Assembly: GCA_000827265.1 (NCBI GenBank)
Contig: KN834882.1
Location: 5,315-69,314, forward strand
Source of the DNA: Collybiopsis luxurians FD-317 M1
Taxonomy: Eukaryota; Basidiomycota; Agaricomycetes; Agaricales; Omphalotaceae
Direction: 5' to 3'
Length of the DNA: 64,000 nt
Position numbers and translations under genes: made by a program. Below, piece after piece: positions 47,459 to 58,771 of the stretch; position 1 is the first letter of the stretch, and the number at the start of each line of letters is the position of its first letter. The notes beneath the pieces were generated by a model. The model did no database searches. It was given only the letters and a program-made list of their open reading frames with translations, and was not told the DNA's origin.

Positions 47459-48825
47459 TGATCTTAACAAAAAAGTGAGCGACAATTCTGAAAAAGATGT
47501 TATGCATGAAATCAAGAATGGACCAGGGATAACCTGTTGGCATATAACATTGACCTGAAGGTGATGATCCTTGATTGGCAGATTGTGGATGGCAAAGTAA
47601 ATGCTCCTGGATGAATGAGGTCACTCGAGAATACCAAACCTGAAAAGCAAGAGTGCCAGATAGAAATAAATGAGTATATGAGCTTACCAGTTGCCATCAA
47701 TTATGAGATTCAAGCTGTAACGATGGTTACAGAGCTTGGCGATCTCTTCTTCTCCATTGCCCTGGACATCTTGGATGGATCCCCACTCACCAATTTCACG
47801 TACAGTCTTGACAGTGTGATTGTACCAGTTGGAACTGTCCAACATATTGTTCATCAAATAGTTGGCATCCTCTGTACTAGGGCAAGTCTTTCTATAGCTA
47901 TCATGAATTGATTGAGCAAATCCTAGCTGCATCATCATACAGCACAAGCTTTCAATGATAGAAACTTGAGGATTGATCTTGGATGGTGTACAAACAATGT
48001 CTCCTTTACCATTGGTTGATTCTGAATATATAATTCTGTCACAAGCAGGAACAGTGCAAGTTGGTCCATCAAGCTTTGACAGGTCTTGAGGGTGATAGTG
48101 CTTCCAGCAGGCTGGACAAATTGCATACTGAATGATCCACCGGTCAGGATCTATGCCAAGACGAGACTTTGCACCTGCAAGTGAGCAAACAGGGTGAGAC
48201 TCTTCTGGTAGTACTCCAGCAATGTCAAACATATTTAGCACATTGTTGAGTTGCTGCATAGCATCAAGAACAGGCAAACATCCATGAACATTAGCAAAGA
48301 CAGCATTCATATAGGCCATTTGTACATGTGGAAGCTCTAAAAATGCTCGAGGAATGACTGATGGCATATCTGTGGGATTTCGGCAGGAGATAGGTAGGAT
48401 GTCATCAAAGTATTCAATACATTTCAAAGCTTCTTGAGGAAGTGGGGATGGACTGCAATTTTGATGGGGAGATGGACTGCGATTTGGAGGCAGATCATTG
48501 AACAGAACTGGACTTGATGGTTGCTCAGGGGTTCAATGTCTTCAATATGAAAGGACTCATCAAGTTCCATCAATCCATCTCTATTCAAAGACTCCAGATT
48601 ATCTCTATTCACTAGCTGCGGGTTCTCGAGCTGGTTCTCCACTGGAATATGGGCAGAGGTAGATGGCTGCTGTGTGACTGGAGCAAGAGGTTGACAAGGA
48701 TAGTGGATAGAATGATTCTTTGCAGTTTTCTTCATTTGATAAGAGAAGCCTGGGGGTGCTTTTGAGCACTGTGCGCAGCGACAAGGAATACGAACAGAGG
48801 ACATGATGATGGTTGAGTGAGACAA
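47459..48825 (-). pseudogene. Transposon-associated protein, N-terminal part (broken)
   Basis: Starts with a Cys-rich segment (VRIPCRCAQCSKAPPGFSYQ) and a Ser/Pro linker. A frameshift follows near 48530. A long frame (48427-47684) then contains PHVQMAYMNAVFANVHGC, a zinc-ribbon-like IIQYAICPACWKHYHPQDL ... CTVPACDRIIY, and VSIIESLCCMMMQLGFAQSI. After a GT-AG intron (about 47684-47640) a further stretch resembles HPGAFTLPSTICQSRIITF. From memory this arrangement is that of Agaricomycete transposase-like proteins (Tnp2/CACTA or related); the catalytic region is not present. The hAT MITE sits at its 3' side. Family assignment is uncertain. Confidence 0.45.
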
Positions 48826-49023
48826 TGAGCTGAGATCGCTAAGTTCAAAAGATATTTACAGTATAATACATTGAAATTTTGTTTAATGAATTTCATTCAA
48901 ATTACAGAATATGAAAATCTTGGAAGGATTAAAATCTACGGTAATTTATCGAAAATTTCAATTGCATGTGATTATGAGAAATTTGTAATTTCTGACTTTA
49001 CGCTGTGAATGCCATGTTCACTG
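48826..49023. other. Short AT-rich spacer
   Basis: About 200 bp, nothing recognised. Confidence 0.4.
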
Positions 49024-50180
49024 TCAAGTTTTCGTTTCGTCGCCCTCACCATAGTCAATAATCTGGTCCTCAGCTACAGCACTAAAGGCTCCCGCGCGAA
49101 GTTCCGTATTTTCGCTATTGAAATCTCTAAAGCTCCGCAGAATGCTTGGAGCAGAGTACTGGCCATTAGCATAATGCCCATCCATAGGCTTAGGAATGGA
49201 GTTGCCGGTTACATTTGGAAGAACATTCGGTCGAGGTGCTTGTGGAAAACATCAAATAAGCTCTTCTACCCGAAAACCAAATGACTCACTATAGATTGCA
49301 GCTGAGGAAAGACTTTCCGGGTGGCGCCCTTCGCTGTGGATGTGCATATCCTGGAATCCTCCCACAGCGCTGAAGGTTCCAACCCCATAGGTAGCCGCTG
49401 GGAGCGGTCCTCCCCTGAAAACATCTGCACCGGTTCCGCTCCTATAATGTCCTGGCTTTACTACTGCCTGAGTTAGCTTCATCAAGCCACCTATAACTTC
49501 GAACGCCAGATGCGCTTCGTAAACTCGAAAGTGAAACTCACTTTGGCTGTTGTTATGCGACGGTTTCCGCCCTTTGATGCCAATTATTTGTTGCCCTCCA
49601 AGTGCGCTCAGCCCCCCGTCTCGGACGGTGGTTTGGGACAATGTGAATGACGACGCGCTATTGAGTACGTTAGGACCTGTATGTCCGGGAGTTCTTTGTC
49701 CCTGGATTGTCAGTCTGTCATTGACACGACGGGTCCTGTTTGCTGTCTTGACAAGCATTGGATCTGTAAGTCTGGGAACTCTTTGTCCCGGGATTGTCTG
49801 TCTGTCGTTGACACGCTGGGTTCTGTCTGCTAATTTGACAGTTATTGAACATTAGATCATCCAGAATGATAGACCCACCATCAGGCTGTCCAACACCATC
49901 CAAAAAATTTACTGGATTGTCTCTAGCTTTGGTGATATCTGTTCCGCCCGTATTCTCTGTGAATGACGATATGCTATCAAGCACTTTAGGACCAGTTGTT
50001 TGAACTGCATTATTATTGATCTCAAAAAACCCAACTGCAATTATTTGAAATTTTTAGAATAAATTGGAAAGGAAAAGGGAATAATTTGCCTTTGACTCCA
50101 TCAGGACGAACTTGAACAAAAACAGCTGGATGGCACTTCTCAAGCACTTCTGCAACAGTTACATATTCTCTATCCTTCAG
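49024..50180 (-). CDS. Gene V: uncharacterised protein, possibly broken
   Basis: No family recognised. A likely first visible exon (EYVTVAEVLEKCHPAVFVQVRPDG, about 50175-50095) could join via a GC-AG intron to VGFFEINNNAVQTTGPKVLD (from about 50030). Downstream is SFTENTGGTDITKARDN, then two tandem ~80-bp repeats each coding RTxRVNDRxTIxGQRxP. A Gly-rich region (GGLSALGGQQIIGIKGRK ... FHFRVYEAHLAFEVIGG ... GGFQDMHIHSEGRHPES) leads to the C-terminus EDQIIDYGEGDETKT with stop at 49024-49026. A frame change is needed near 49850, and an in-frame TGA lies at 49252-49254 with coherent coding on both sides. It could be a young pseudogene. It lies 40 bp downstream of gene W on the same strand. Confidence 0.4.
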
Positions 50181-50216
50181 ACAAAGTTAGATTGCAGTAG
50201 ATTGAACTTGAAATTG

Positions 50217-51727
50217 TTAGGATTTTTCCTTAGCCTCTATCAATTTGGCATGTCCTAAGAGATCATCCTCATGAACGAGGGCAATCTCAGCATCTGATTT
50301 CTACAACTCAAAGTATATCAGTTATTCAGCTTGCATAAAACATTATCTTACATCGAGAATATAGTCTAGAGCTGCATGCATATGATCCCAAGCCTAGAAT
50401 GATAGATAAGATGAGCACCAGGGACCCAACTACAATGGAATATTTATTCCTACTTACCTTTGTTTCCTCTTCTTCATCCTCCTCTTCTTTACTTGTAGGA
50501 CTATACAGTAGGTTTTCTTCATCTGAATCTGAGTGCTTAGACAAATCTTGAGGCTCTGCTGCTGCCTTTAACACTTTTGGAATCATTCTTTTAGGAGCTA
50601 CCCGGCGCTTCATACGGAAACCACGTATGAAAACACACTGATCTGCCCACTTCAAAATGTCTTCAACAGCAGTGAGCGTTTGATCTGGTGTTGCTTTGTG
50701 TGGATCCAAAGGTGGTGATAAAGTGGCTAAAGTACCTGCACCATTACTGGCATTTGTTTTCCCTTCGGTAATTTGCCTTCTTTTTGCTTTTCCCTTTCCC
50801 TTTGCCTTTTGCTTCCCCGTCTCCTTTTTCCTTCGGGTATGTGAGGTGCTGCCGCCTGCCAGCTCAGTATCAGATATATCACTCGGAGAACTGTCAGACT
50901 CGGGAAACAAGTCTAGAGAGGAAATCAAGTCTTTGCGTTCAGTCGGGCCAGGATTTATAACACTCCCAGTCCAGTTTTCATGACCCTGTACACCTGTCAA
51001 TATCTGCAAGCTGCTAGAGGGTACTGGAGTCAACGCAATGGATAAGGTAAGGTCAACATCTTGACTTTGGCTCCTAGCAATGCCTGTTACCCATGACTGT
51101 ACTCGAGTACATCCAGTGACCAAGATGAGATTCTCTGCATCCAGGTTATCCCTGCGAGACTGGGCAGCTAAAAGCCAATAAGACCCATTTTTGATAATCT
51201 GTTCCTTGTAGGTCTTGATCATAAGACATCGTTCTCGCATTCCATCATGAATGAAAGCAAAAGCACTTGTATTATGATCAACCGAAAATGCTATGCCTCC
51301 GTCAAGGTTTATAGGATTAGATCTAAAGCATATCATAAAAAGATTCTGCGCACAAAAATTTATTGACATACATTTTGACTTTGGTCTTGAAAAGACGATT
51401 CGAACGCCTCTGAGATGTGTACACAATACGTGATTGAGTACTGATGTCAATGTCATTTTGTGGGTTAGATGGTATATGTTCGAATGGCACAGGAAGTGGA
51501 CCAAAACCTTGGTCACTGTGATCTGATTCGAGATGAATATTGAAGAGACGAACAAAAGTTCCATCTGTCTCCATGTAGCCAACATCTCCTGGACGTACAT
51601 GAGGCCGAAATTTCAGTTTCTTCTGATTATCCCTGAATATTCCGGGATGAGGATGCCAGATAGCAAGTCCATTGGACGTCGAAGAAATCTCCTTTGTGTA
51701 AAGAGTAACTGGATCAAAAGCGGACAT
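50217..51727 (-). CDS. Gene W: uncharacterised Agaricomycete-type protein with KKAKGKGK linker
   Basis: Four exons with matching phases: 51727-51372, 51322-50458, 50393-50352, 50300-50217 (TAA), about 448 residues. The N-terminal domain reads AIWHPHPGIF ... RPGDVGYMETDGTFVRLFNI. The central part has RERCLMIKTYKEQIIKNGSYWLLAA ... LILVTGCTRVQSWVTGIA. A lysine-rich, probably nuclear-targeting linker (KQKAKGKGKAKRRQ) and an acidic run (EEEDEEEE) follow. The C-terminus is AWDHMHAALDYILD then KSDAEIALVHEDDLL. I recall this layout (a GDVG-LFNI module, then a G-x-LYLVTG-x-W module, then a DVAxxHDD tail) from large unnamed families in mushroom genomes. Function unknown. It looks intact. Confidence 0.75.
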
Positions 51728-51891
51728 CTGTGGGATAGGAACGGATCGAAATTTATCAGAAGCTACATGTTCAAGTTTTTAACCTTCAGAAGATGGGGTC
51801 ACATGTATGTAACCTCATGGGCTGTAAGATATCTAATTCCGAAACACCTTTCGCACAGTGAAACTTTCACACAGTGCGTTGATAACGTTAA

Positions 51892-52480
51892 ATGGGTCAT
51901 TTGACCTTTCGGCGCTTCATTCGCGAATGTACCAGACCATCAAACCGGTCGAGAGGGTTGGCCGGAGAGGTAAAACCGCTATCGTAGGATTCGAGGCAGC
52001 GAAGCACTTTGCGAGGATAACCCTGGATTCTTCGGGAAAAGGGCAACGAAGCGCTTTCTAGTCCGTACATATGCATTTATTTCTTGATTTAAACACGTCT
52101 ATACTCTCTGCCCGTGCTCAGCACATACTGTACGAGTACAGCATTCTGAAGAGAAAGGGTACAGTCTGCGATCTTGCCAATTTTGCAAGGTCTCTGTATG
52201 TCAATTTGCGGACCGATTTGAGCATGAATGTCGAGGTCGTTTGGATATCTTAGTCAAAAATGCCGATATATCTGGTCAAAGTACATATGAGCAAATACTG
52301 GATGGGTTTTCTTCAATGTAAGGAACTTCCTTCTTGCAAAATAGTTTGTTCAAGGAAAGTCCGCTTTGATCCTTTCTGCTACACGCTGCAGCCTACAGAC
52401 CAACGCCATATCACCGTCGCTGCACACTCTTCGAGGGTCAAGTGCTAGTAGACTGTGGATCGATATCTCCAGAATTGAAT
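51892..52480 (+). pseudogene. SDR fragment, exons 1-2 fused to 3' end (unit 4)
   Basis: ATG 51892 begins a decayed SDR exon 1 (GHLTFRRFIRECT-like, then IKPVERVG, VGFEAAKHFARI). An exon 2 remnant follows at about 52131-52320 (LANFARS ... NADISGQ). At about 52445 the sequence jumps to the SDR terminal exon, so exons 3-5 are deleted. Compare 35767-37179. Confidence 0.65.
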
Positions 52481-53440
52481 AGCAAAGGCAGATGCACGAG
52501 ATTCAGTAGGATGATCCATCAGAAGGGATATACTTTCGATTGGGACAGTATACCATAGACTCGGGAGGACTAATCGAAGCCCAGCTGCCACTTGCACTTT
52601 GGTTATTGATCCAGGTGCACCTACTTTATCTATAACCCGCATCCAATTCACTCGACGATGGGTATGTTGCCTGCGGCGTATTGAAGTATCAAAGCAGCTA
52701 GGCTACTCTTACATCAAGCTTTATCTTCCTGTTATCCCGGTAGGCCCTATCGTCTGCCATTTCAGCTTATCTTCGGTCCAAAAGATGTTATATACGTGGT
52801 ATGCGCACAAAGCCCTCTATGTACCTGTTGGACTACCAACATCATTTTTTAAACTGTTGATTTAGTATGTGAGCCATTTCGTCACCATCATCATTATCAT
52901 ACGACATGGTCAGGACTAGGGGAATTTGGACCTTTTCTAATGAACAAGCGGGGATGCGGGGGTGATTGTGTATAGTGTACTAAGTACATAGTAGGGTAGT
53001 CAATCTTTCAGCTCATCTGGCTTCTTTCAACTTTTAGGGTTCCTTAGTACCCTAGCCTAGTAAGTTACTCAATTCGAGGTTTCGAGGGTACAAGGAAAAT
53101 TTCAAGTATGACGGTTGATAATTCGGTTTGAGAGCTATAAATTTGAGAAACGGGAGAAGGGTCTTGTTCCCCGGGCTTGTCGCATTGATGTGGTTTTGTA
53201 AATTTTCATTTTCTTTGGCTGACTTGTACGTGCAGTATGTCATTAATTCATATGTAATATATGAAGACGTCGAAACTTGATGACGGTAACATTGAAGGGG
53301 GTATAGATCAAGTGACATGTCGTCCAAACAGGTGCTGCCCGTCAAAGAAAGCGATCCTGCAGAGACATTTTTGTAGGCCCGCCGGCGGGCTAATTCAATC
53401 ATAGACAATATTGTCCTGTGCAAATAATTGAATTGCAATA
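52481..53440. other. Near-identical duplicate of 31070-31880
   Basis: No gene. Differs from 31070-31880 by scattered substitutions and small indels, much less than other unit copies, so this duplication (or conversion) is more recent. The similarity decays after about 53320. Confidence 0.75.
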
Positions 53441-53859
53441 GATTCATTTGTCACAGGCAACGGACAGGATTAAAGATTGGCTGTATTTCTACTCAATAAA
53501 TTGGCCAGTAACCGACAGCATTCTTGTTCTACAGGAGGGAGGCATTTAGCTGCTGCTTATATGTTCTGTCATGTAAAAAACTGAAATCCGTCTTAGTACA
53601 TTTGAACTTGCAGAATATATATGCAATAAGCTTGCTCTAAATTACTGAAGATACATTCTGAAGGACAAAAATATGACAAAGAGTAACGTATGAGTGCGCA
53701 ATAACATTGTTTTGGGCAGTCCTACTGAAACGCATATGCAGCGGAGTAGCCCGCTGGCCACTGCGTAAACCTCCCACAGATTATAATGCAATGAACTGGC
53801 ATTGCGGCCATGATATGTATGTCCCGCAGGTTCTACAGGACAAGACGCATTGATTCAAG
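53441..53859. other. Transition into the satellite
   Basis: No gene. Occasional TCCTGTAA/TTCTACAGGA words suggest very decayed satellite units. Confidence 0.4.
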
Positions 53860-56800
53860 GGCTAGCTCATTATATCATCGTCCTGTAAAGGAGTTGAGCT
53901 ACCCAGTGATGAACGATTCAATCCATGAATCGATGGAGGTTCGATACAGAACCTGAAAGAGAGGCTCACTGTATTCATGATCCCCAGGTCAAAGATGACC
54001 GAGGAGCTCACTCATTGCATGTATATTCTGTAATGAGCTAAAGTACAATGTGCCGCATTTTTGAACCACGGGAAATAGAAACAGGAGCCACGTCTCCACC
54101 TCTTTGCTATTGAAGTTCTGTGCCACAGGAAATAGATATTGTGGGCCAGTACTTCAGCCACTGAATTTATGTCATACCGGACCTAATACACTGAGCTAAT
54201 GCTGCATTGACTACTGTAAAGATGTTCGATGATTACCCTTCTACGTTGCTGTAAAAGATGACAGAAATAAATTCTTTGCGGGCTGAATCCGTTCTCTTAG
54301 GAGGAACTGCACTCGGTATGATGTTCCAGGATATAGATAATGGGAGCTCTTTTTGCGCACAGTGTATTTATGCCCTCCAGGATCAGAACACAGTCCCTCC
54401 ATTGGCACTGAATACTACTATAAATGTACAGCAGATAGATACGGTGATCTGGTTCTTCAGTCACTACATTAGGTATGACGAGTTACAGGACTTGGATACA
54501 GCAGGTCAGCATTTCAGTCACCATATCATGATGAGTCAGCTTTCGACCTATTGCATACCGTATACCTGTTCTATAGGTCTTAAATACAGTGAGCCAATGG
54601 CTGACTCACCGTATACTCGTCCTGTAAGCCCTGAATACAGTGAGCCAATGACTGACTCACCGTATACTTGTCCTGTAGGCCCTGAATACAGTGAGCCAAT
54701 GGCTGACTCACCGTATACTCGTCCTGTAGGCCCTGAATACAGTGAGCCAATGGCTGACTCACCGTGTACTCGTCCTGTAGGCCTTGAATACAGTGAGCGA
54801 ATGGCTGACTCACCGTATACTCGTCCTGTAGGCCCAGAATACATTGAGCTAATAACTGACTCACTGTATACTTGTCTATACTCATCGTGTAGGCCCTGAA
54901 TACAGTGAACCAATGACGCCGGCATACAATGAGTCCATTGCTGAGTCACCGCATACATGTTCGACAGGGCCTACATATAGTGAGCCAAATGCTGATTCAC
55001 TGCGTAGATATCCTGCAGGACTTAATTACATTAGTTTCTACCTCACTGTATAAATATGCTACAACTCCTAAGTAGTAAAGACAGCGAGTCACTTAAGTGC
55101 TGATTCGCCGTATACTTTACGTGTCCCACTACAGGTCCTACTAAATACAATGAGCCATCTAAATGCGACCAGCCGTACACACTGTGACCTAGTTCAGGTC
55201 CTAAATACAGTGCGCCAATTGCTGACTCGCATGCATTGACCTAAATATCATGAGCCCATCTGACTTATTACATACCTGTCTATGGGACCTGAATGCAGTA
55301 AGCCAATTGCTGACTCACTGGATAGATATCCTACAGGATCCAAACACAGAGTTAATTCCTTACTCACTGCATAGATATGCCACAGTTTCAAGTTGAATAC
55401 AGCAAGTCACTTAAGTACTGCCAGTGACTAGCCGAAGGCCCTAAATATAGTGAGCCAATTGCTGCTTCACCGCATGCATAGTATCCTATAGCACCTAAAT
55501 ATCGTGAGCCAATCACTGATTCATTGCATACATGTCCTACAGGACCTCAATGCAGGAAGCCAATTGCCGACGCGCTGCATTAATGTCCTACAGGACTTAA
55601 TCACAATGAGCTAATTTGTGACTCATGACATAAATATGCTACAGTTTCTAATTGAATACAGCGAGCTACTTAAGTACTGACCAGCCGTATACATGACCTA
55701 CTACAGGTCCTAAATACAGTGAGCCAATTGCTGCCTTACCGCATGCATATCCTACAGGACCTAAATATCATGAGCAGATCGTTGACTCATTGCATATATT
55801 TCCTACAGGACCTCAATGCAGTAAGCCATTTGCCAACTCACCGCATGCATATCCTACAGGACCTAAATATCGTGAACAGGTCGCTGACTCATTGCATACA
55901 TTTCCTACAGGACCTCAATGCAGTAAGCCAATTACCAACCCACTGTATTAATGTCCTACGGGACCTATGGCACAGTGAACTAATTTCTGTCACTATGCTA
56001 CAGTTTCTAAATTCAGTGAGTCACTTTAGTACTGACCAGCCTTACAGATGACCTACTACAATTCCTATAGACAGTGAATCAATTACTTACTCTTCGTGTG
56101 CATGGTCTCACAGGACCTAAACATAGTGCCAATTGCCTACCCATTCCATACATTTCCTGAAGGACCCATATACAGTAATCCAATTGCTGACCCACTGCAT
56201 AAGTGTCTTACAGAAACTAAATACTGAGCTAATTTAACTCACTGCACAAATAGTAGGAAGCTACTTGAGTATTAAATTTAGTGCTAACTCACTCTATACA
56301 TGTCCTAGTAGGACCTACTTTACGGGTACCTAAATGGATTGAGCCAATTACAGACTCACTCAAGCTGCATATGCATCATGCTACAGGACCTAAATACAGT
56401 GACTCAAATACTTCGCCGCATGCCATCATCCTACCACAGGACTTGAGTACAGTGAACCAGCTACTGACTCACTGTACACATGTTCTACAGGACTTGAATG
56501 CAGTAAACCAGCTACTGACCCACCGTACACATGTTCTACAGGACCTGAATGCAGTGAGCCAGTTACTGGCCCACTGTACACATGTTCTACGGGACCTGAA
56601 TGCAGTGAGCCAGTTACTGGCCCACTGTACACATGTTCTACGGGACCTGAATGCAGTGAGCCAGTTACTGGCCCACTGTACACATGTTCTACAGGACCTG
56701 GATGCAGTGAGCCAGTTACTGGCCCACTGTACACATGTTCTACAGGACCTGAATGCAGTGAGCCAGTTACTGGCTCACTGCCTACACGTTCTTCAGGACC

Positions 56801-58620
56801 TAAATACAGTGAGCCAGTTACTACTGACTCACTGCATACATGTTCTACTACAGGATCTAAAAACAGTGAGCTAATGACTGACTCACCATATGCATGCCCT
56901 ACAGGGCCTAAACATGCTCTACAGGACTTGAATGCAGTGAACCAGCTGCTGACCCACTGCACACATGTTCTACAGGACTTGAATACAGTGAGCCAGTTAC
57001 TGACCCACTGCCTACATGTTCTACAGGACCTAAATGCAATAAGCCAGTTACTGACTTACTGCATACATGCTCTATTACAGGATCTAAAAACAGTGAGCTA
57101 ATGACTGACTCACCATATGCATGCCCTACAGGGCCTAAACATATTCTACAAGACTTGAATGCAGTGAACCAGCTAATGACCCACTGCACACATGTTCTAC
57201 AAGACTTGAATACAGTGAGCCAGTTACTGAACCCCTGCCCACATGTTCTACAGGACCTAAATGCACATGTGAAAGTGGGCCATCGCGCTGTGCGTGTGGC
57301 AGGTACGAGTCCTGAAGGATGGATATTGCATGGAATCCTAGTGCTGTAAAGTACCTGTGCATTCAAGTACAAAGGAAAGGTCCCAAAATAGAGACTGAAA
57401 GAGATGGGAAAAAAAATTTGATGAAATCAAAGAATCGAGAAATAAGCGCTATTGACCATCTATGGACGATTCGGTTACTAAAACGGGACTGATATGCCAT
57501 AAGCGCCTGTGAAAATTCGACCATAAGGACGAGTTTCCTCCATTCCATTCCGGACTCGTAAATGAGCCAGTTACTGACTCACTGCATACATATTCTACTG
57601 CCTACAGGACCTAATGACTGATCCACCATATACATGCACTACGGGGCCTAAATACGGTAAGTTAATTATAACTCACATATACTACTAGTAGTACATGTCA
57701 TATTGCAGATAGAAGCAGTGATCTTCACGTACGTCCAGGATTCCCGGTCTTCACTACACCAGTAATGTACTACAGGGAATGGGCACAGAAGGTCATTTTC
57801 TTACTCACTTCAAAGTTTAGGTCCTACAAGACCTAAATCAACTAGTTTTCAGTAGGTAGATGTCCTGCGGCAGTTATAAGCATGGTTGGCCATCTGTTCC
57901 TTCAGTCGCTGCATCATGTTTGTTCTACAGGACACAAATTTGACAGAGATCTCATTCTGCCGTCACTCCATACAGCTAGTAGATACAGTGACCTAGTTTT
58001 CATCTTCATTTATGGCCCACATGATTGAAATTTAATGATCTAGGCCTCTAATCATTGTGTAGACTCTGGATACAGGGATTCACTTTGCACAACTGATGTC
58101 CTTTAAGATGTAATTCAGTCATTGTATTTATATACTACAGATCATAGATACAAAGACCCATCTCACTACCCGCTGCTTTATCTCTAGAAAGCCTACACAG
58201 TGGGCTCACCGTATAGGTGTTTATCAACAGATATACTTATATAGGGAGTGGGTCTGCACAAGTTATATCTCACAGGACACCATCTTTGGTTATTGCATTT
58301 ATATACGATAGGGGGACATAAATGTTGTGAGCCAGCTCATCGGTCACGGCATTTATGTTCCGCACTGACTAAGCAGATAGACGCCGTGATGTGGTTTTTC
58401 TGCCGTTGGGTTCTACAGGCCATAGTTATGGTCAGTGGGTTCCTCAGTCACTGTAACTATATTCTACTGGACTTGGATACAGCGAACCAGCAAGCCAGTT
58501 CACGGTCACTGCATTTATGTTTCCCAGGACCAAGATACAGTGGCTAATTCATATCCTGCAGCAGATTTATACAGTAGATCATTTATTGCATCAAATTCAC
58601 CGGTGACCAAGTACATTACT
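53860..58620. repeat. Degenerate 51-bp satellite, about 4.7 kb
   Basis: The unit is close to CAGTGAGCCAATTGCTGACT followed by CACTGCATACATGTCCTACA and GGACCTAAATA. Spacing is exactly 51 bp where best preserved (for example CAGTGAGCC at 54587, 54638, 54689). Two homogenised cores, 54580-54900 and 56440-56870, grade outward into units recognisable only by TACAGGACCTAAATAC and GTGAGCCA words. Because 51 is a multiple of three, the cores keep frames open on both strands; these ORFs are not taken as genes. Confidence 0.9.
57264..57558. mobile_element. 295-bp insertion in the satellite with 6-bp direct repeats
   Basis: The satellite unit is interrupted between TAAATG (57258-57263) and a repeated TAAATG (57559-57564), after which the unit resumes in phase. 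The insert has no terminal inverted repeats and no ORF of note. Near its left end it has GGTACGAGTCC, similar to the RNA polymerase III B box, so a SINE-like element is possible. Confidence 0.55.
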
Positions 58621-58771
58621 CCAAGATAGGATTTGGAAATGTTTCCCCATAACTGATTTCCTTCATACCCCCGGCAGTGCAATTCCTATTGAAGGGAACC
58701 AATGAAATGAGTGTTCACAAGAGAATTTTATTTCCCATCAACAATTACAAATGAATATTCGAAGGAGTAGT

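Noticed and set aside
54258..54958. Open frames on both strands encoding 17-residue repeats (YSEPMADSPYTRPVGPE and antisense)
   Set aside because: They follow from a 51-bp satellite unit being a multiple of three; frames close wherever units have indels, and no introns or flanking coding signal support a gene.
56281..57362. Long repeat ORFs in both directions over the second satellite core
   Set aside because: Same reason: periodicity of the satellite, with both strands open at once.
53860..58620. CRISPR-like regular repeat array
   Set aside because: The whole 51-bp unit repeats without unique spacers, and the genome is eukaryotic.
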